NCBI RefSeq assembly: GCF_017826695.1
Contig: NZ_JAFFZW010000002.1
Location: forward strand, 1 to 64,000
From: Pseudomonas alliivorans
Lineage (GTDB): Bacteria > Pseudomonadota > Gammaproteobacteria > Pseudomonadales > Pseudomonadaceae
Direction: 5' to 3'
Length of the DNA: 64,000 nucleotides
Under the pieces are notes generated by a model. The model worked only from the letters and a program-made list of their open reading frames with translations, was not told the origin of the DNA and did not search any database. The translations under genes were made by a program, and so were the position numbers. Shown one piece after another: positions 15,854-25,101 of this stretch. Position 1 is the stretch's first letter; the number at the start of each line of letters is the position of its first letter.

Positions 15854-17064
15854 TGAATCGCTATCGCTATGAAGCCGCCAATGCTCAAGGCAGGATTGAG
15901 TCCGGGCATCTGGAAGCCGACAGCCGCAACGCGGCATTCAGCGTTCTGCGCAGTCGTGGTCTGACGGCATTGCAGGTCGAGCCGGAAACCGTCCGTGCGC
16001 GCAGTGGAGGGCGCGGGTTGTTCAGTGCCAGGCTTTCGGACACTGACCTGGCGTCGGTAACGCGCCAACTGGCAAGCCTGCTGGGCGCAGGGCTGCCGCT
16101 GGACGAAGCATTGAGCGCCACGCTGGAGCAGGCCGAGCGCAAGCACATCATCCAGACCCTTGGCGCGGTGCGCAGCGATGTGCGCAGCGGCATGCGTCTG
16201 GCCGAAGCGCTGGCTGCGCGCCCCGGTGATTTTCCGGACATCTACCGGGCGTTGATTGCGGCGGGTGAAGAGTCCGGCGATCTGGCCCATGTCATGGAGC
16301 GTCTGGCGGATTACATCGAGGAGCGCAACGGCTTGCGCAGCAAGATCCTGACGGCGTTCATCTATCCCGGCGTAGTGGGGCTGGTGTCGATTGCCATTGT
16401 GATCTTTCTGCTCAGTTACGTGGTGCCACAGGTGGTCAGCGCCTTTTCACAGGCGCGGCAGGATTTGCCGGGCCTCACGCTGGCCATGCTCAACGCCAGT
16501 GATTTCATTCGTGGCTGGGGCTGGTTGTGCCTGCTCGGCCTGACGATCAGCGTCTGGACCTGGCGAATCTACCTGCGCAATCCCGCGGCGCGCCTGAGTT
16601 GGCACGCACGGGTACTGCGTTTGCCATTGATCGGTCGCTTCGTGCTGGGCCTCAATACCGCGCGCTTCGCCTCGACTCTGGCGATTCTCGGCGGTGCTGG
16701 CGTGCCCTTGCTGCGTGCGCTGGATGCGGCGCGTCAGACGCTGTCCAATGATCGTCTCAGCGAGAGCGTAACCGAAGCCACTGCCAAGGTGCGTGAAGGC
16801 GTTAATCTGGCCGCCGCCTTGCGTGTCGAGAAAGTCTTTCCGCCACTGCTTATTCACCTGATTGCCAGCGGCGAGAAAACGGGCGCGTTGCCGCCCATGC
16901 TGGAGCGTGCCGCACAGACCTTGTCGCGTGATATCGAGCGCCGTGCCATGGGCATGACGGCACTGCTCGAGCCGCTGATGATCGTGGTGATGGGCGGTGT
17001 GGTGCTGGTGATCGTGCTGGCGGTGCTGCTGCCCATCATCGAGATCAATCAACTGGTTGGTTGA
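15853..17064 (+). CDS. gspF: T2SS inner-membrane platform protein GspF (HxcS-like)
   Basis: The 403-residue polytopic protein has two GspF/PilC repeats (LASVTRQLASLLGAGLPLDE and TARFASTLAILGGAGVPLLR), each followed by an AxEESGDL/ASGEKTGAL segment and membrane helices. The last helix is MIVVMGGVVLVIVLAVLLPI. It is the central membrane component on which GspE acts. It ends the operon and a strong hairpin follows 10 bp later. No prepilin peptidase gene is in the locus, so GspO/PilD must come from elsewhere. Confidence 0.95.
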   Translation: MNRYRYEAANAQGRIESGHLEADSRNAAFSVLRSRGLTALQVEPETVRARSGGRGLFSARLSDTDLASVTRQLASLLGAGLPLDEALSATLEQAERKHIIQTLGAVRSDVRSGMRLAEALAARPGDFPDIYRALIAAGEESGDLAHVMERLADYIEERNGLRSKILTAFIYPGVVGLVSIAIVIFLLSYVVPQVVSAFSQARQDLPGLTLAMLNASDFIRGWGWLCLLGLTISVWTWRIYLRNPAARLSWHARVLRLPLIGRFVLGLNTARFASTLAILGGAGVPLLRALDAARQTLSNDRLSESVTEATAKVREGVNLAAALRVEKVFPPLLIHLIASGEKTGALPPMLERAAQTLSRDIERRAMGMTALLEPLMIVVMGGVVLVIVLAVLLPIIEINQLVG

Positions 17065-17074
17065 TGCACCATGC

Positions 17075-17102
17075 AAAAGGCCCTCGATCAAGAGGGCCTT
17101 TT
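17075..17102 (+). terminator. Bidirectional terminator between gspF and pectate lyase
   Basis: A perfect 11-bp stem AAAAGGCCCTC/GAGGGCCTTTT (17075-17085 and 17092-17102) with a 6-base loop gives a T-run on both strands. It can end the gsp operon and the convergent pectate lyase transcript. Confidence 0.85.
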
Positions 17103-17124
17103 GTTCAACAGGTCAACCTCAGCG

Positions 17125-18264
17125 TCAGATTTTGCCTGCGCCAGCCTTGGCCTTGACGTCCGCAGCCACCTTGTCGGCGCTCAGCGGGCTATAGCTGTAA
17201 GGAGGCGTCCAGCCGATGCTGCTGCTCCATGAGCAGCTCAATGCGGTGCCATTCAGGCGCGAGCCGCTGTCACGGTATACGCTTCCACCGTAGTCACCGG
17301 CAATCTTGTCACAGCCACTGATGCCGCTGATCTCGAATGCGTTCTGTTCCGAGAAAATCTTCGAACTCTTGCCCACGCCGTGCGCGTAAGAGAACGGATA
17401 GATTTTGTGGCTGGTGCTGCCTACATGATAGTTGTTGTACAGGTGGACCTGGCCGAAGCGTACACGCGGCGCGCGAGCCGAAATGTTTTCGAACAGGGTG
17501 TTGTGGATAGTGACCTTGAGCTTGCCGTCGTCGGTGGTCTTGCTGTCGCTCGAACCGATCAGGTTGTTCTTCTCGTGGTTCTTGAAGATCGAATACGAGA
17601 TGGTCACGTAGTTGGCGCCGTTCTTCACGTCCAGAGCACCGTCGTGATGCTGCTTGGGCCGACCGTTGGCGGTACCGTTTTGATCGTCTGTGCGACGGCC
17701 GTCAGTGAAGGTCACATGGTCGACCCACACGTTGTTGGCACCTTCGACTGTCAGGCTGTCGTACTCGGAGTTCCAGTTGCCCGCGCTGCCGTCGTCGGCA
17801 TCCCAGACCGGCTCGGGATCCCACGGGTTCTCAATGGTCAGGTTGCGGATGATCACATCGTTTTCCTTGGCATAGAAAAAACCCTCTCGGATTTCCGCAC
17901 TGCTGCTGGTGCCCACGATGGTGGTCTTGCCGGGAACGTCCAGACGGCCCCGGACCTTCATGTCCGAGGTCTTGGTGTACGCCTTGCCTTCGCTGACATC
18001 GATCAGGCCGGTGATCTTGATGATGCGACCATTGCTGCCCACTGAGGCGGCCAGCGCGCTTTTCAGTTCAGCAGCGTTCTTGACGGTGAAGATGTCCTTC
18101 GCAGCCGCTCGTGAGCCGCCTTTGGTGCCACCGTTCTGGGTGGCCCAGCCGGTGGTGGCTACATCGGTTGCGATATCGGCATGAGCAGAAAGACTGGCCA
18201 GCATCAGCGAACCGAACAGACCGCTGACGAGTGTGATTGGCAGATTTTTTCGAGACTTAACCAT
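17125..18264 (-). CDS. pel: Pectate lyase, polysaccharide lyase family 1
   Basis: The 379-residue enzyme cleaves polygalacturonate in plant cell walls by beta-elimination. It has a Sec signal peptide (basic MVKSRKNLP, hydrophobic core, cleavage near SAHA/D). Parallel beta-helix landmarks of PL1 are visible: [12 protein letters not shown] (vWiDH), [17 protein letters not shown] at the start, [20 protein letters not shown], and [20 protein letters not shown] with the catalytic Arg. Lacking any other export domain, it probably leaves the periplasm through a T2SS, and it lies directly beside one. Extracellular tissue maceration is the expected role. Confidence 0.95.
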   Translation of the reverse strand: MVKSRKNLPITLVSGLFGSLMLASLSAHADIATDVATTGWATQNGGTKGGSRAAAKDIFTVKNAAELKSALAASVGSNGRIIKITGLIDVSEGKAYTKTSDMKVRGRLDVPGKTTIVGTSSSAEIREGFFYAKENDVIIRNLTIENPWDPEPVWDADDGSAGNWNSEYDSLTVEGANNVWVDHVTFTDGRRTDDQNGTANGRPKQHHDGALDVKNGANYVTISYSIFKNHEKNNLIGSSDSKTTDDGKLKVTIHNTLFENISARAPRVRFGQVHLYNNYHVGSTSHKIYPFSYAHGVGKSSKIFSEQNAFEISGISGCDKIAGDYGGSVYRDSGSRLNGTALSCSWSSSIGWTPPYSYSPLSADKVAADVKAKAGAGKI

Positions 18265-18890
18265 TTAATCTGATCCTTGATTAATTGAGGTACAACTCGC
18301 AGTAGACAGCTGCGTGTCTCACCAACAAACGTCCATTTGCCATTAACGCCGCGCAAACAATCCGTTTGCTGCAACGTGAATATACGGGAGAAGAAAACTG
18401 TTTATGAAGGTTGTATGACGACAATCTGAGTAAAAGAGAATTTTTGCTATTTGCGAGCTTCGTGGAGAGGGGGTACGTCGATGTTTTCAGAGGGTAATGG
18501 CAGCGATGTCGAGATTTTATTGAATAAATACCTTATGAAACAGGTGGTTGTGTTGGTTTGAGCTCGGAGTCGTGTTCGTCACGATCGTGCGCTGTCGGCA
18601 GATTGAGGTATGACGTCAGATTGGATGCGCAAATTTTTTGATGGTTAAAATACGTTTGATAACGAGGGGTTGTGATCGACTGGTCAAATGAGTGTCTGGA
18701 TGCGCCAACTTTACAACAGTAACTTTGGCCGGGATGGAAGTGCCCATCGTTAGTTGTCCGAGGGCATGTTCTGGCGAACGATGAATGGCGTGATATAAAT
18801 GCGTCGAATGATAACTCTGCTGTTCTGCCTGGTTGCAGAGTATACGGTATCAGGCGAAGGTGTTTGCCGATGTACAGCGCAGAAGGTGCG
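18265..18890. other. Long regulatory gap upstream of pectate lyase
   Basis: There are 626 bp between the divergent pel start and the histidine kinase 3' end, with lower GC than the neighbours and no supported gene. It contains the pel leader and, presumably, its control sites. No CRP, HrpL or Pho box was identified with confidence. Part of it (from about 18560) is not needed for pel and might hold an unrecognised small RNA or a lost gene. Confidence 0.5.
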
Positions 18891-20216
18891 TTATCGAGAC
18901 GGAAGCAGGGCCGTCTCGATACGTCCGAGAATTCGCAGATACAGTTTCATGCGCGTCCCGTCACCGGGTGCGGTTTCGACGCGTACGCCGCCCCCGGCGT
19001 TCACGGCAAATTCCTGCACCTGGGCCAGACCCAGGCCGGTGCCCAGCCCGGTCTTTTTGGTGGTGAAAAACGGCTCGAAGATTTGCGCTGCCAGATCGCT
19101 CCGCATGCCGGGACCATTGTCGGTCACACTGATCACCAGATAGTCGCCTTCGGGCAGTCGAAGGTCATCTTCCACAGACTCCATGCGGGTCGCGATGCAC
19201 GCCTTGCCAGGCCCGGACATGGCGTCGCGCGCGTTGGCCAGCAGGTTCAGGAGGGCGGCATGCAACTGGGCTTCGACGCACAGCACGCCCCAGCCTTTGG
19301 CCTGAAGATCGAAGGACAATTCCATCTCCTCACCGACCGAGCGCAGCAACAGATCACGCGCCGCGTCAAGCCGCTCGCTGACATCGATGCAAATCAGCTC
19401 CGGCCCATCCTGACGAACGCTGGACAGCAGGCGACTGACAAGTTGGCGGCCATGTTCAACCGCCTGTAGGCCGGTATCACTGAGGCTTTCCACGTCGGCC
19501 GGACGCCGTGCACGCATGCGAACCAGCTGCAGACTGGCGCTCAGCGCCTGGAGAAGGTTATTGAAATCATGAGCGATGCTTGCCGTCAGCATGCCCAGCG
19601 ATGAAACGCGCTGGGAATGGCGCAGGTTTCGTTCGGTGGCGCGATTATGGTCCTGCGCCTTTTCGAGTTCGTGTGTCAGCGCGGTAGCCCGTTGCTCATG
19701 CTGTCCGCTCAACATGCGCAACTGCAGCAAGGCGGCGGTCTGGCGTGCCAGCGCCTGGAGCGCCAGACGCTGCGCATCGCTGAGGCTGCGCGGTTTGGTG
19801 TCGATCACGCAGACAGTGCCCATTGGCAGGCCCGCATCGCTGCAGATGGGGGCCCCGGCATAAAAACGGATATGGGGCGGCCCGAGCACCAAGGCGCTGT
19901 GCTCGAAACGCGGGTCCTGTGTGGCGTCCTCCACGATCAGCACGTCGGCTGGCGCCAGAATCGCATGGGCGCAGAATGCAAAGTCGCGGTGCGTCTCGCG
20001 CACATCCAGACCGATGCAGGCCTTGAACCACTGCCGCTCTCGATCCACCAGCGATACCAGCGCTATCGGCACGTCGCACAGCGTCGTGGCCAGCAGCACC
20101 ACATCGTCGAAGCCCTGTTCAGGTTCGCTGTCCAGAATGCCGAGATGCTCCAGCGACAGGATTCTGTCTGCCTCGTTGGCGGGGAGGGGGGCAGGACGGT
20201 GGGTCATGGGAAGCAT
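18891..20216 (-). CDS. Cytoplasmic GAF-domain sensor histidine kinase
   Basis: The 441-residue protein has an N-terminal GAF domain (about 25-165, with LEHLGILDSEPEQGFDDVV and MGTVCVIDTKPRSL), a short coiled coil (HEQRATALTHELEKAQDHNR), a dimerisation/H box SIAHDFNNLLQALSAS, and a HATPase domain with N box NLLANARDAM, G1 DNGPGM, F box FEPFFTTK and G2 GLGTGLGLAQV. No membrane segment and no receiver domain are present, so it senses something in the cytoplasm and phosphorylates an unlinked partner. No response regulator gene is adjacent. ATG 20207 is an alternative start. Confidence 0.9.
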   Translation of the reverse strand: MLPMTHRPAPLPANEADRILSLEHLGILDSEPEQGFDDVVLLATTLCDVPIALVSLVDRERQWFKACIGLDVRETHRDFAFCAHAILAPADVLIVEDATQDPRFEHSALVLGPPHIRFYAGAPICSDAGLPMGTVCVIDTKPRSLSDAQRLALQALARQTAALLQLRMLSGQHEQRATALTHELEKAQDHNRATERNLRHSQRVSSLGMLTASIAHDFNNLLQALSASLQLVRMRARRPADVESLSDTGLQAVEHGRQLVSRLLSSVRQDGPELICIDVSERLDAARDLLLRSVGEEMELSFDLQAKGWGVLCVEAQLHAALLNLLANARDAMSGPGKACIATRMESVEDDLRLPEGDYLVISVTDNGPGMRSDLAAQIFEPFFTTKKTGLGTGLGLAQVQEFAVNAGGGVRVETAPGDGTRMKLYLRILGRIETALLPSR

Positions 20217-20355
20217 CGCGGGAGGGCAGAATATGGCCGTATGATGCCTGTAGATTCAAGGCGACAGCAAGAGACTTCCGAGTGTCTGGTCTGGGGCTTG
20301 CAGCCTGCGAAAAGGTCTGGTTACCTTCATGGTCAATCTGCCCGGAGACTCCCGC

Positions 20356-20835
20356 ATGTCAGCCAATGCCGCAACTCGTCCGCCACTGCCACCGTTTACC
20401 CGCGAATCGGCCATTGAAAAGGTCCGTCTGGCCGAAGACGGCTGGAACAGCCGCAACCCCGAAAAAGTCGCGCTGGCCTATACGCCAGACACCCAGTGGC
20501 GTAATCGTGCCGAGTTCATCACCAATCGCGAACAGGCGCAGCAGTTTCTGGAACGCAAATGGAAGAAGGAACTGGACTACCGTCTGATCAAGGAGCTTTG
20601 GGCGTTCGACGGGAACCGCATCGCCGTGCGTTACGCCTATGAATGGCATGACGATTCAGGAAACTGGTTTCGCTCCTACGGCAATGAAAACTGGGAATTC
20701 AACGATGATGGTTTGATGGCCAACCGCTTTGCCTGCATCAACGACCTGCCAATCCAGGAGTCGGAGCGCAAATTTCACTGGCCGCTGGGGCGTCGTCCGG
20801 ATGATCATCCGGGGCTGTCGGAGCTGGGGCTTTAA
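20356..20835 (+). CDS. NTF2-like protein (DUF1348 family)
   Basis: The 159-residue protein has features of the SnoaL/NTF2-like DUF1348 family: [60 protein letters not shown] and [14 protein letters not shown]. Members fold as small cone-shaped dimers; the substrate is unknown. ATG 20356 has GGAG about 9 bases upstream and matches the usual N-terminus better than the ATG at 20329. It stands alone ahead of an AraC-type regulator on the same strand, 58 bp away. Confidence 0.85.
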   Translation: MSANAATRPPLPPFTRESAIEKVRLAEDGWNSRNPEKVALAYTPDTQWRNRAEFITNREQAQQFLERKWKKELDYRLIKELWAFDGNRIAVRYAYEWHDDSGNWFRSYGNENWEFNDDGLMANRFACINDLPIQESERKFHWPLGRRPDDHPGLSELGL

Positions 20836-20893
20836 GCCTGCAAAGCGTTCAACGATGATGGTCCGGGCGAGATAACCCAGCGAGAGAAAAACA

Positions 20894-21907
20894 GTGGTCG
20901 AACGCCGTCAATTCAGCGGGGGAATGAAGGGCAAGAACCTCCGCTACCTGAGCGATGCACAGGGCGAGCAGCCTTTACAGACGCGCGCGGGCTTTTTATT
21001 GCTTGAGCATTTCTCTCTGCCCGCTTTCACGCAGGTGCTTGATACGCTGGTGACGGCCAATCTGTTGCGAGCGGAGCTGTTCTGTACCCTGACGTTCGGC
21101 CTTGAGGCTGGCGAGGTCATGAGCGACCTGGGTTTGGTCATTCGCCCCGACAGGCGTCTGGATCACGAATCTCTGCACAATCTCGACCTGCTGGTGGTCT
21201 GCGGTGGCTATCGAACAGCGCTGAAGGCTGACACTGGTCTGAATGACTTGCTGCAGGCGGGCGCTGAACAGAGCGTGATGCTGGCAGGGTTGTGGAACGG
21301 GGCATGGTTTCTGGGCAGTGCCGGGTTGCTCGATGGCTATCGTTGTGCGCTTCATCCCGAGCATCGCCCGGCGCTTGCCGAGATATGCAGGGACGCTCAG
21401 GTTACCAGCGAAGCGTTCGTCATAGACCGCGATCGCCTGACGGCCTCCAGTCCCGCAGGCGCGTTTCATATGGCGCTGGAATGGATCGGCTCACTTCACG
21501 GCAAGGCACTGGTCGAGGGCATCGAGGATATTCTTTCTTTCGAGGAGTCCCGCTACCGACGCGTCAAGGCTTCACCGCACAGCTCGGTGAGTGCGCCCTT
21601 GCGCGAAGTCATCAAGCTCATGGATGCCAATCTGGAAGAGCCGCTGGAGCTTGAGCAACTGGCAGTCTATGCCGGTCGCTCGCGACGTCAGATCGAACGG
21701 CTGTTCAAGGAACAGCTGGGTACGACCCCCCAACGCTATTACCTGGAGTTGCGCATCACAGAGGCGCGTCGCTTGCTGCAACATACCGACATGTCTCAGG
21801 TAGAGGTGCTGGTGGCGTGTGGCTTCGTTTCACCCAGCCATTTCAGCAAGTGCTACAGCTCGTTTTTCGGTTACAGACCTTCCAGAGAAAAGCGGTTGGC
21901 CCGCTGA
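20894..21907 (+). CDS. GlxA-type AraC family transcriptional regulator
   Basis: The 337-residue protein has an N-terminal DJ-1/PfpI (class I glutamine amidotransferase-like) domain (about 30-200; LLVVCGGYRTAL, LAGLWNGAWFLGSAGLLDGY, without a catalytic Cys at the elbow). A C-terminal AraC DNA-binding domain has two HTH motifs (ELEQLAVYAGRSRRQIERLF and VEVLVACGFVSPSHFSKCY, FFGYRPSREKR). Relatives such as ArgR, GbdR and CdhR respond to amino acids or betaines; the ligand here is not evident. The start is GTG 20894 with GAGAG upstream, or ATG 20924. Confidence 0.85.
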   Translation: MVERRQFSGGMKGKNLRYLSDAQGEQPLQTRAGFLLLEHFSLPAFTQVLDTLVTANLLRAELFCTLTFGLEAGEVMSDLGLVIRPDRRLDHESLHNLDLLVVCGGYRTALKADTGLNDLLQAGAEQSVMLAGLWNGAWFLGSAGLLDGYRCALHPEHRPALAEICRDAQVTSEAFVIDRDRLTASSPAGAFHMALEWIGSLHGKALVEGIEDILSFEESRYRRVKASPHSSVSAPLREVIKLMDANLEEPLELEQLAVYAGRSRRQIERLFKEQLGTTPQRYYLELRITEARRLLQHTDMSQVEVLVACGFVSPSHFSKCYSSFFGYRPSREKRLAR

Positions 21908-21926
21908 TGCTCTGCGGCGCAGAAAG

Positions 21927-21950
21927 CGTCCGGGCGCTGAGGCCCGGACG
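21927..21950. terminator. Hairpin between convergent regulator and transporter
   Basis: A 9-bp GC-rich stem CGTCCGGGC/GCCCGGACG (21927-21935 and 21942-21950) with a 6-base loop lies in the 65-bp convergent gap. No clean T-run follows on either strand, so termination is probable but weakly supported. Confidence 0.5.
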
Positions 21951-21972
21951 TTCGGTGGGATGACTGCGAGGT

Positions 21973-23394
21973 TTACAGCTCTTTTTTCAAATGCTTTTCG
22001 ATCTGCTCAAGCGACTTGCCCTTGGTCTCCGGCAGGCACAGGAACACGAAGATCAGCGAGCCGATGTTGATCGCTGCAAACACGAAGAAGGTCGGGTTGC
22101 CGATGACATCGACTGCGATGGGGAAGGCGAACGCCACCGACGCGTTGAACAGCCATTGCATCGACACGGCGACGCCTGTCAGCAGACCTCTGACCTGCAT
22201 CGGGAACAGTTCCGACATGAGCAGCCAGTAGACCGGCGAGATGCACATCTGCATGAACAACAGAAACACCAGAATGCAGGCGAGGGCAGCATAGCTCTGG
22301 GTCAGGTTCTGCGGCATGAACTGCAACACACAGCCGAGTGCGGCCTGCATCAGGATCACGATGACCAGGCCGGTCATCAGCAAATGCCTGCGGCCGTAAC
22401 GGCCAATCGCCCAGATGCCCAGTAGCGTTGCAATCACCGAAACCACACCGTTGCCGATGGTGGCGGTCAGCGCAGCATTGGTGCCCATGCCAGTGGTCTT
22501 GAGAATGATCGGCGTGTAGTACATGAACGCGTTGACGCCGGTGAACTGGGCCGTGAAGCCCAGGCCGACACCGATCAGCAGCAGCTTGATGACCCAGCTC
22601 TGGCGCAACAGGTCCTTCACCGCCGGACGGTTGCGGGCCTGCTTGTCCTGAGCCTTCATCTCATCGACTTCGCGCTGGGCGTCTTCCTTGGTGTCGCGCA
22701 GCTGCTCCAGCACGTCCTGCGCGTCGTCAAAGCGGCCCTTGGACGCCAGCCAGCGTGGCGAGGGCGGTACGAAGAAAGTGCCGACCAGCAACAGCACGCC
22801 TGGAATCATCGCAATGGCCAGCATGTAGCGCCAGATGCCCGGCGTATGCAGCACCGCCGCCATGAAAGCGCTCAGCACGTACGCCAGCAACTGACCGCTG
22901 ACGATCATCAGCTCGTTACGGCTGACCAGTCGGGCACGGCGTGACGGGCCGGCGATCTCGGCGATGAACACCGGCACAGTGGCCGAGCCACCGCCCACCG
23001 CGACGCCGAGCACGAAGCGCGCAGCGATCATGAACGGGATCGACGGGGCCATTGCTGTGCCCAAAGCGCCGAAAATGAACAGGATCGACAACAGGCGCAG
23101 TGTCACGCGTCGTCCATAGCGGTCCGAGATATAACCGCTGGCGAGCGAGCCGAAAGCGGCGCCGACGATGAGTGATGCGGTAACCAGACCCTCCGTGTAC
23201 GCATTGAGCCCCAGCCCGCCCTGGTCCATGGGCAACGTCATGAAAGGCAATGCGCCAGCGATGATGCCGGTGTCATAGCCGAAGGCGAGTGCGCCCATGG
23301 TTGCAACGAGAACTGAAATGAAGATCAATCGGCCGGGTGAAGCCTGCTTTCGACCCGGCTGGCCAGCCGCTGTCGAGGTGATGCTTGAAGACAT
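21973..23394 (-). CDS. MFS sugar porter
   Basis: The 473-residue, 12-helix transporter belongs to the sugar porter family: first-loop GYISDRYGRRVTLR, PPSPRWLASKGRFDDA (variant of PESPRWL), ITGVNAFMYYTP-like FTGVNAFMYYTPII, WAIGRYGRRHLLM, and the terminal signature CLPETKGKSLEQIEKH. It should import a sugar or inositol with protons across the inner membrane. ATG 23394 is chosen over GTG 23412 because AAGGA lies about 11 bases upstream of the ATG. It is monocistronic; the neighbours do not suggest the substrate. Confidence 0.9.
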   Translation of the reverse strand: MSSSITSTAAGQPGRKQASPGRLIFISVLVATMGALAFGYDTGIIAGALPFMTLPMDQGGLGLNAYTEGLVTASLIVGAAFGSLASGYISDRYGRRVTLRLLSILFIFGALGTAMAPSIPFMIAARFVLGVAVGGGSATVPVFIAEIAGPSRRARLVSRNELMIVSGQLLAYVLSAFMAAVLHTPGIWRYMLAIAMIPGVLLLVGTFFVPPSPRWLASKGRFDDAQDVLEQLRDTKEDAQREVDEMKAQDKQARNRPAVKDLLRQSWVIKLLLIGVGLGFTAQFTGVNAFMYYTPIILKTTGMGTNAALTATIGNGVVSVIATLLGIWAIGRYGRRHLLMTGLVIVILMQAALGCVLQFMPQNLTQSYAALACILVFLLFMQMCISPVYWLLMSELFPMQVRGLLTGVAVSMQWLFNASVAFAFPIAVDVIGNPTFFVFAAINIGSLIFVFLCLPETKGKSLEQIEKHLKKEL

Positions 23395-23543
23395 GAATAT
23401 AAAGTCCTTCACGTGGAACCAGCGTCGTGCCAGTACAGATGTGAGGCTTAGGGCGGTGTCGGCGGTGTGAGTTCCGTAAGAAAGGAAAATCGATTCAGCT
23501 TGTTAAGATTTTAGGTGTGGACAACAGGGTCATGATTGTCTTT

Positions 23544-24062
23544 TCAGGCGTCGGCGCTTGCCTTGAACACCAGGCTTGGGGCTTGGCCCGGCACGTCATC
23601 CTGGATGCCAATGCGCTGCATGCCAATTTTCTCAAGCACCTTGATAGAAGCCGCATGATCAGGCCGTACCAGCCCGTAGACATCAGGCAACTGTAGCGTT
23701 TCGAAGGCGTGGACCAGTCCCGCTTTACCCAGTTGCGTAGCGAATCCTTTGCCCCATGCGCTAACCGCGAAGCGATAACCCAGATTGACGCGCATCTCGC
23801 CCAGATAGTCGTGGTGTGCGATGCCGCCGAACCCAATCACCTGATCTGGCGAATACTCAGTAGTAACGGCCCACCAGCCATAACCCTGCAGGGACCAATG
23901 CTCAAGCCAGCGCTCCAGGACTTTTTCGGCATGAGCAAGGGTGCGCAACGGGCCTGCCGGATTGAACAGGTGGGTTTGTGGATCGCCGTAAATGTCGAAA
24001 AGCGCTGGCAGGTCAGCGTGCGTGGGTTTCCTGTAGAGCAAGCGTAAATGGCGTTCAGTCAT
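23544..24062 (-). CDS. GNAT family N-acetyltransferase (RimJ/RimL type)
   Basis: The 172-residue acetyltransferase has the RimJ-like pattern: LRLLYRKPTHADLPALFDIY, a beta4/beta5 region IGFGGIAHHDYLGEMRVNLG, and acetyl-CoA-binding VSAWGKGFATQLGKAGLVHA (the RGxGxA-type loop appears as AWGKGFA), then VRPDHAASIKVLEKIGM. The substrate is unknown. ATG 24062 lies 8 bp after the LysR stop, suggesting co-transcription; ATG 24086 would overlap the LysR gene. Confidence 0.85.
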   Translation of the reverse strand: MTERHLRLLYRKPTHADLPALFDIYGDPQTHLFNPAGPLRTLAHAEKVLERWLEHWSLQGYGWWAVTTEYSPDQVIGFGGIAHHDYLGEMRVNLGYRFAVSAWGKGFATQLGKAGLVHAFETLQLPDVYGLVRPDHAASIKVLEKIGMQRIGIQDDVPGQAPSLVFKASADA

Positions 24063-24069
24063 TGTGTTG

Positions 24070-25002
24070 TCACTGTTGAGAGGCATCGGATGGGTGTACT
24101 GCAGTCTGATGAGACTGCACGAAATCCACAAAAGCCCGCAAGGGCGACGGCAGGTATCGTCGTCCGGGGTAGTAAAGATACGGCCCGGGAAAACTCGGCC
24201 ACCATGATTCAAGAACGGGCTCCAGTTCGCCCGTGTCGAAGTAGGGCTTGAGCCACTCATCGAACAGATTGATAACACCCAACCCGTCAATGGCGGACTG
24301 TACGGCCAATTCGACGCCACCGCCGATGCTGAAAATCATCGGGCCGCTCGGATCGACGCGGAGGGTCTCGTGCGGGTTTTCGTACTCCCAGAGCGGAATT
24401 GAGCCGCTGGGGAATTTGCCTCGCAGGCAGGCGTGGTCGAGCAGGTCCCGAGGGTGCCCGGGACGGCCCCGAACGTCGAGGTACTTGGGCGAAGCTGCGG
24501 TGGCGAAGCGCTGGGTGCGCGGTCCGATGGGCACAGCGATCATGTCCTGCTCCAGTCGCTCGTCATAGCGAATGCCGGCATCGCATCCGGCCGCGAGTAT
24601 GTCGACGAAGCTTTCCTCAATGATCACTTCGAGGCGGATATCGGGGTAGGTTTGCAAAAAGGGTGTGACGATCGACGGCAGCACCAGTCGGGCGACGCTG
24701 AGCGGCACGTTCAGTTTCAGAGATCCCGAGGGACGGTCACGAAAATCGTTGACCACGTCCAAAGCCGATTCGACTTCGCCCAGCGCGGGAACGATGCGTT
24801 CCATCAGTTTTGCGCCCGCTTCGGTGGGCAAAACACTGCGCGTGGTGCGGTTGAGCAGCCGAACGCCCAGCCGGGTTTCCATCCGGCGAATGGCGTCGCT
24901 GAGGCTGGAGGCGGATTGTCCGCTCAAACGCGCCGCCTCACGAAAGCCCTTGGCGTTGACGACCGCCACGAAGGCGAGCAAATCCTGAAGGTCGGTTTTC
25001 AT
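24070..25002 (-). CDS. LysR family transcriptional regulator
   Basis: The 310-residue regulator has an N-terminal winged HTH (LLAFVAVVNAKGFREAARLS, SASSLSDAIRRMETRLGVRL, LNRTTRSVLPTEAG) and a periplasmic-binding-like effector domain (LKLNVPLSVARLVLPSIV; DAGIRYDERLEQDMIAVPIG). It is divergent from the aldo/keto reductase across 99 bp, the classic arrangement for LysR control of the neighbour. The GNAT gene follows it closely on the same strand. Confidence 0.9.
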   Translation of the reverse strand: MKTDLQDLLAFVAVVNAKGFREAARLSGQSASSLSDAIRRMETRLGVRLLNRTTRSVLPTEAGAKLMERIVPALGEVESALDVVNDFRDRPSGSLKLNVPLSVARLVLPSIVTPFLQTYPDIRLEVIIEESFVDILAAGCDAGIRYDERLEQDMIAVPIGPRTQRFATAASPKYLDVRGRPGHPRDLLDHACLRGKFPSGSIPLWEYENPHETLRVDPSGPMIFSIGGGVELAVQSAIDGLGVINLFDEWLKPYFDTGELEPVLESWWPSFPGPYLYYPGRRYLPSPLRAFVDFVQSHQTAVHPSDASQQ

Positions 25003-25101
25003 TGTTCTCCCTACCGTACAACCTGTGCAGATTGCACCCGATTATCGTAGCAGTGCTCGACGCATATAGTGCGACTCACACCTTCAAACGAGACACATCA
25101 G

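Noticed and set aside
15014..15937. A 307-codon minus-strand frame opposite gspE
   Set aside because: It is a shadow of the ATPase coding sequence with no recognisable domain.
17125..18890. An HrpL (hrp box) promoter upstream of the pectate lyase
   Set aside because: No GGAACC followed at the proper distance by CCAC was found in the leader, so type III-type regulation is not supported.
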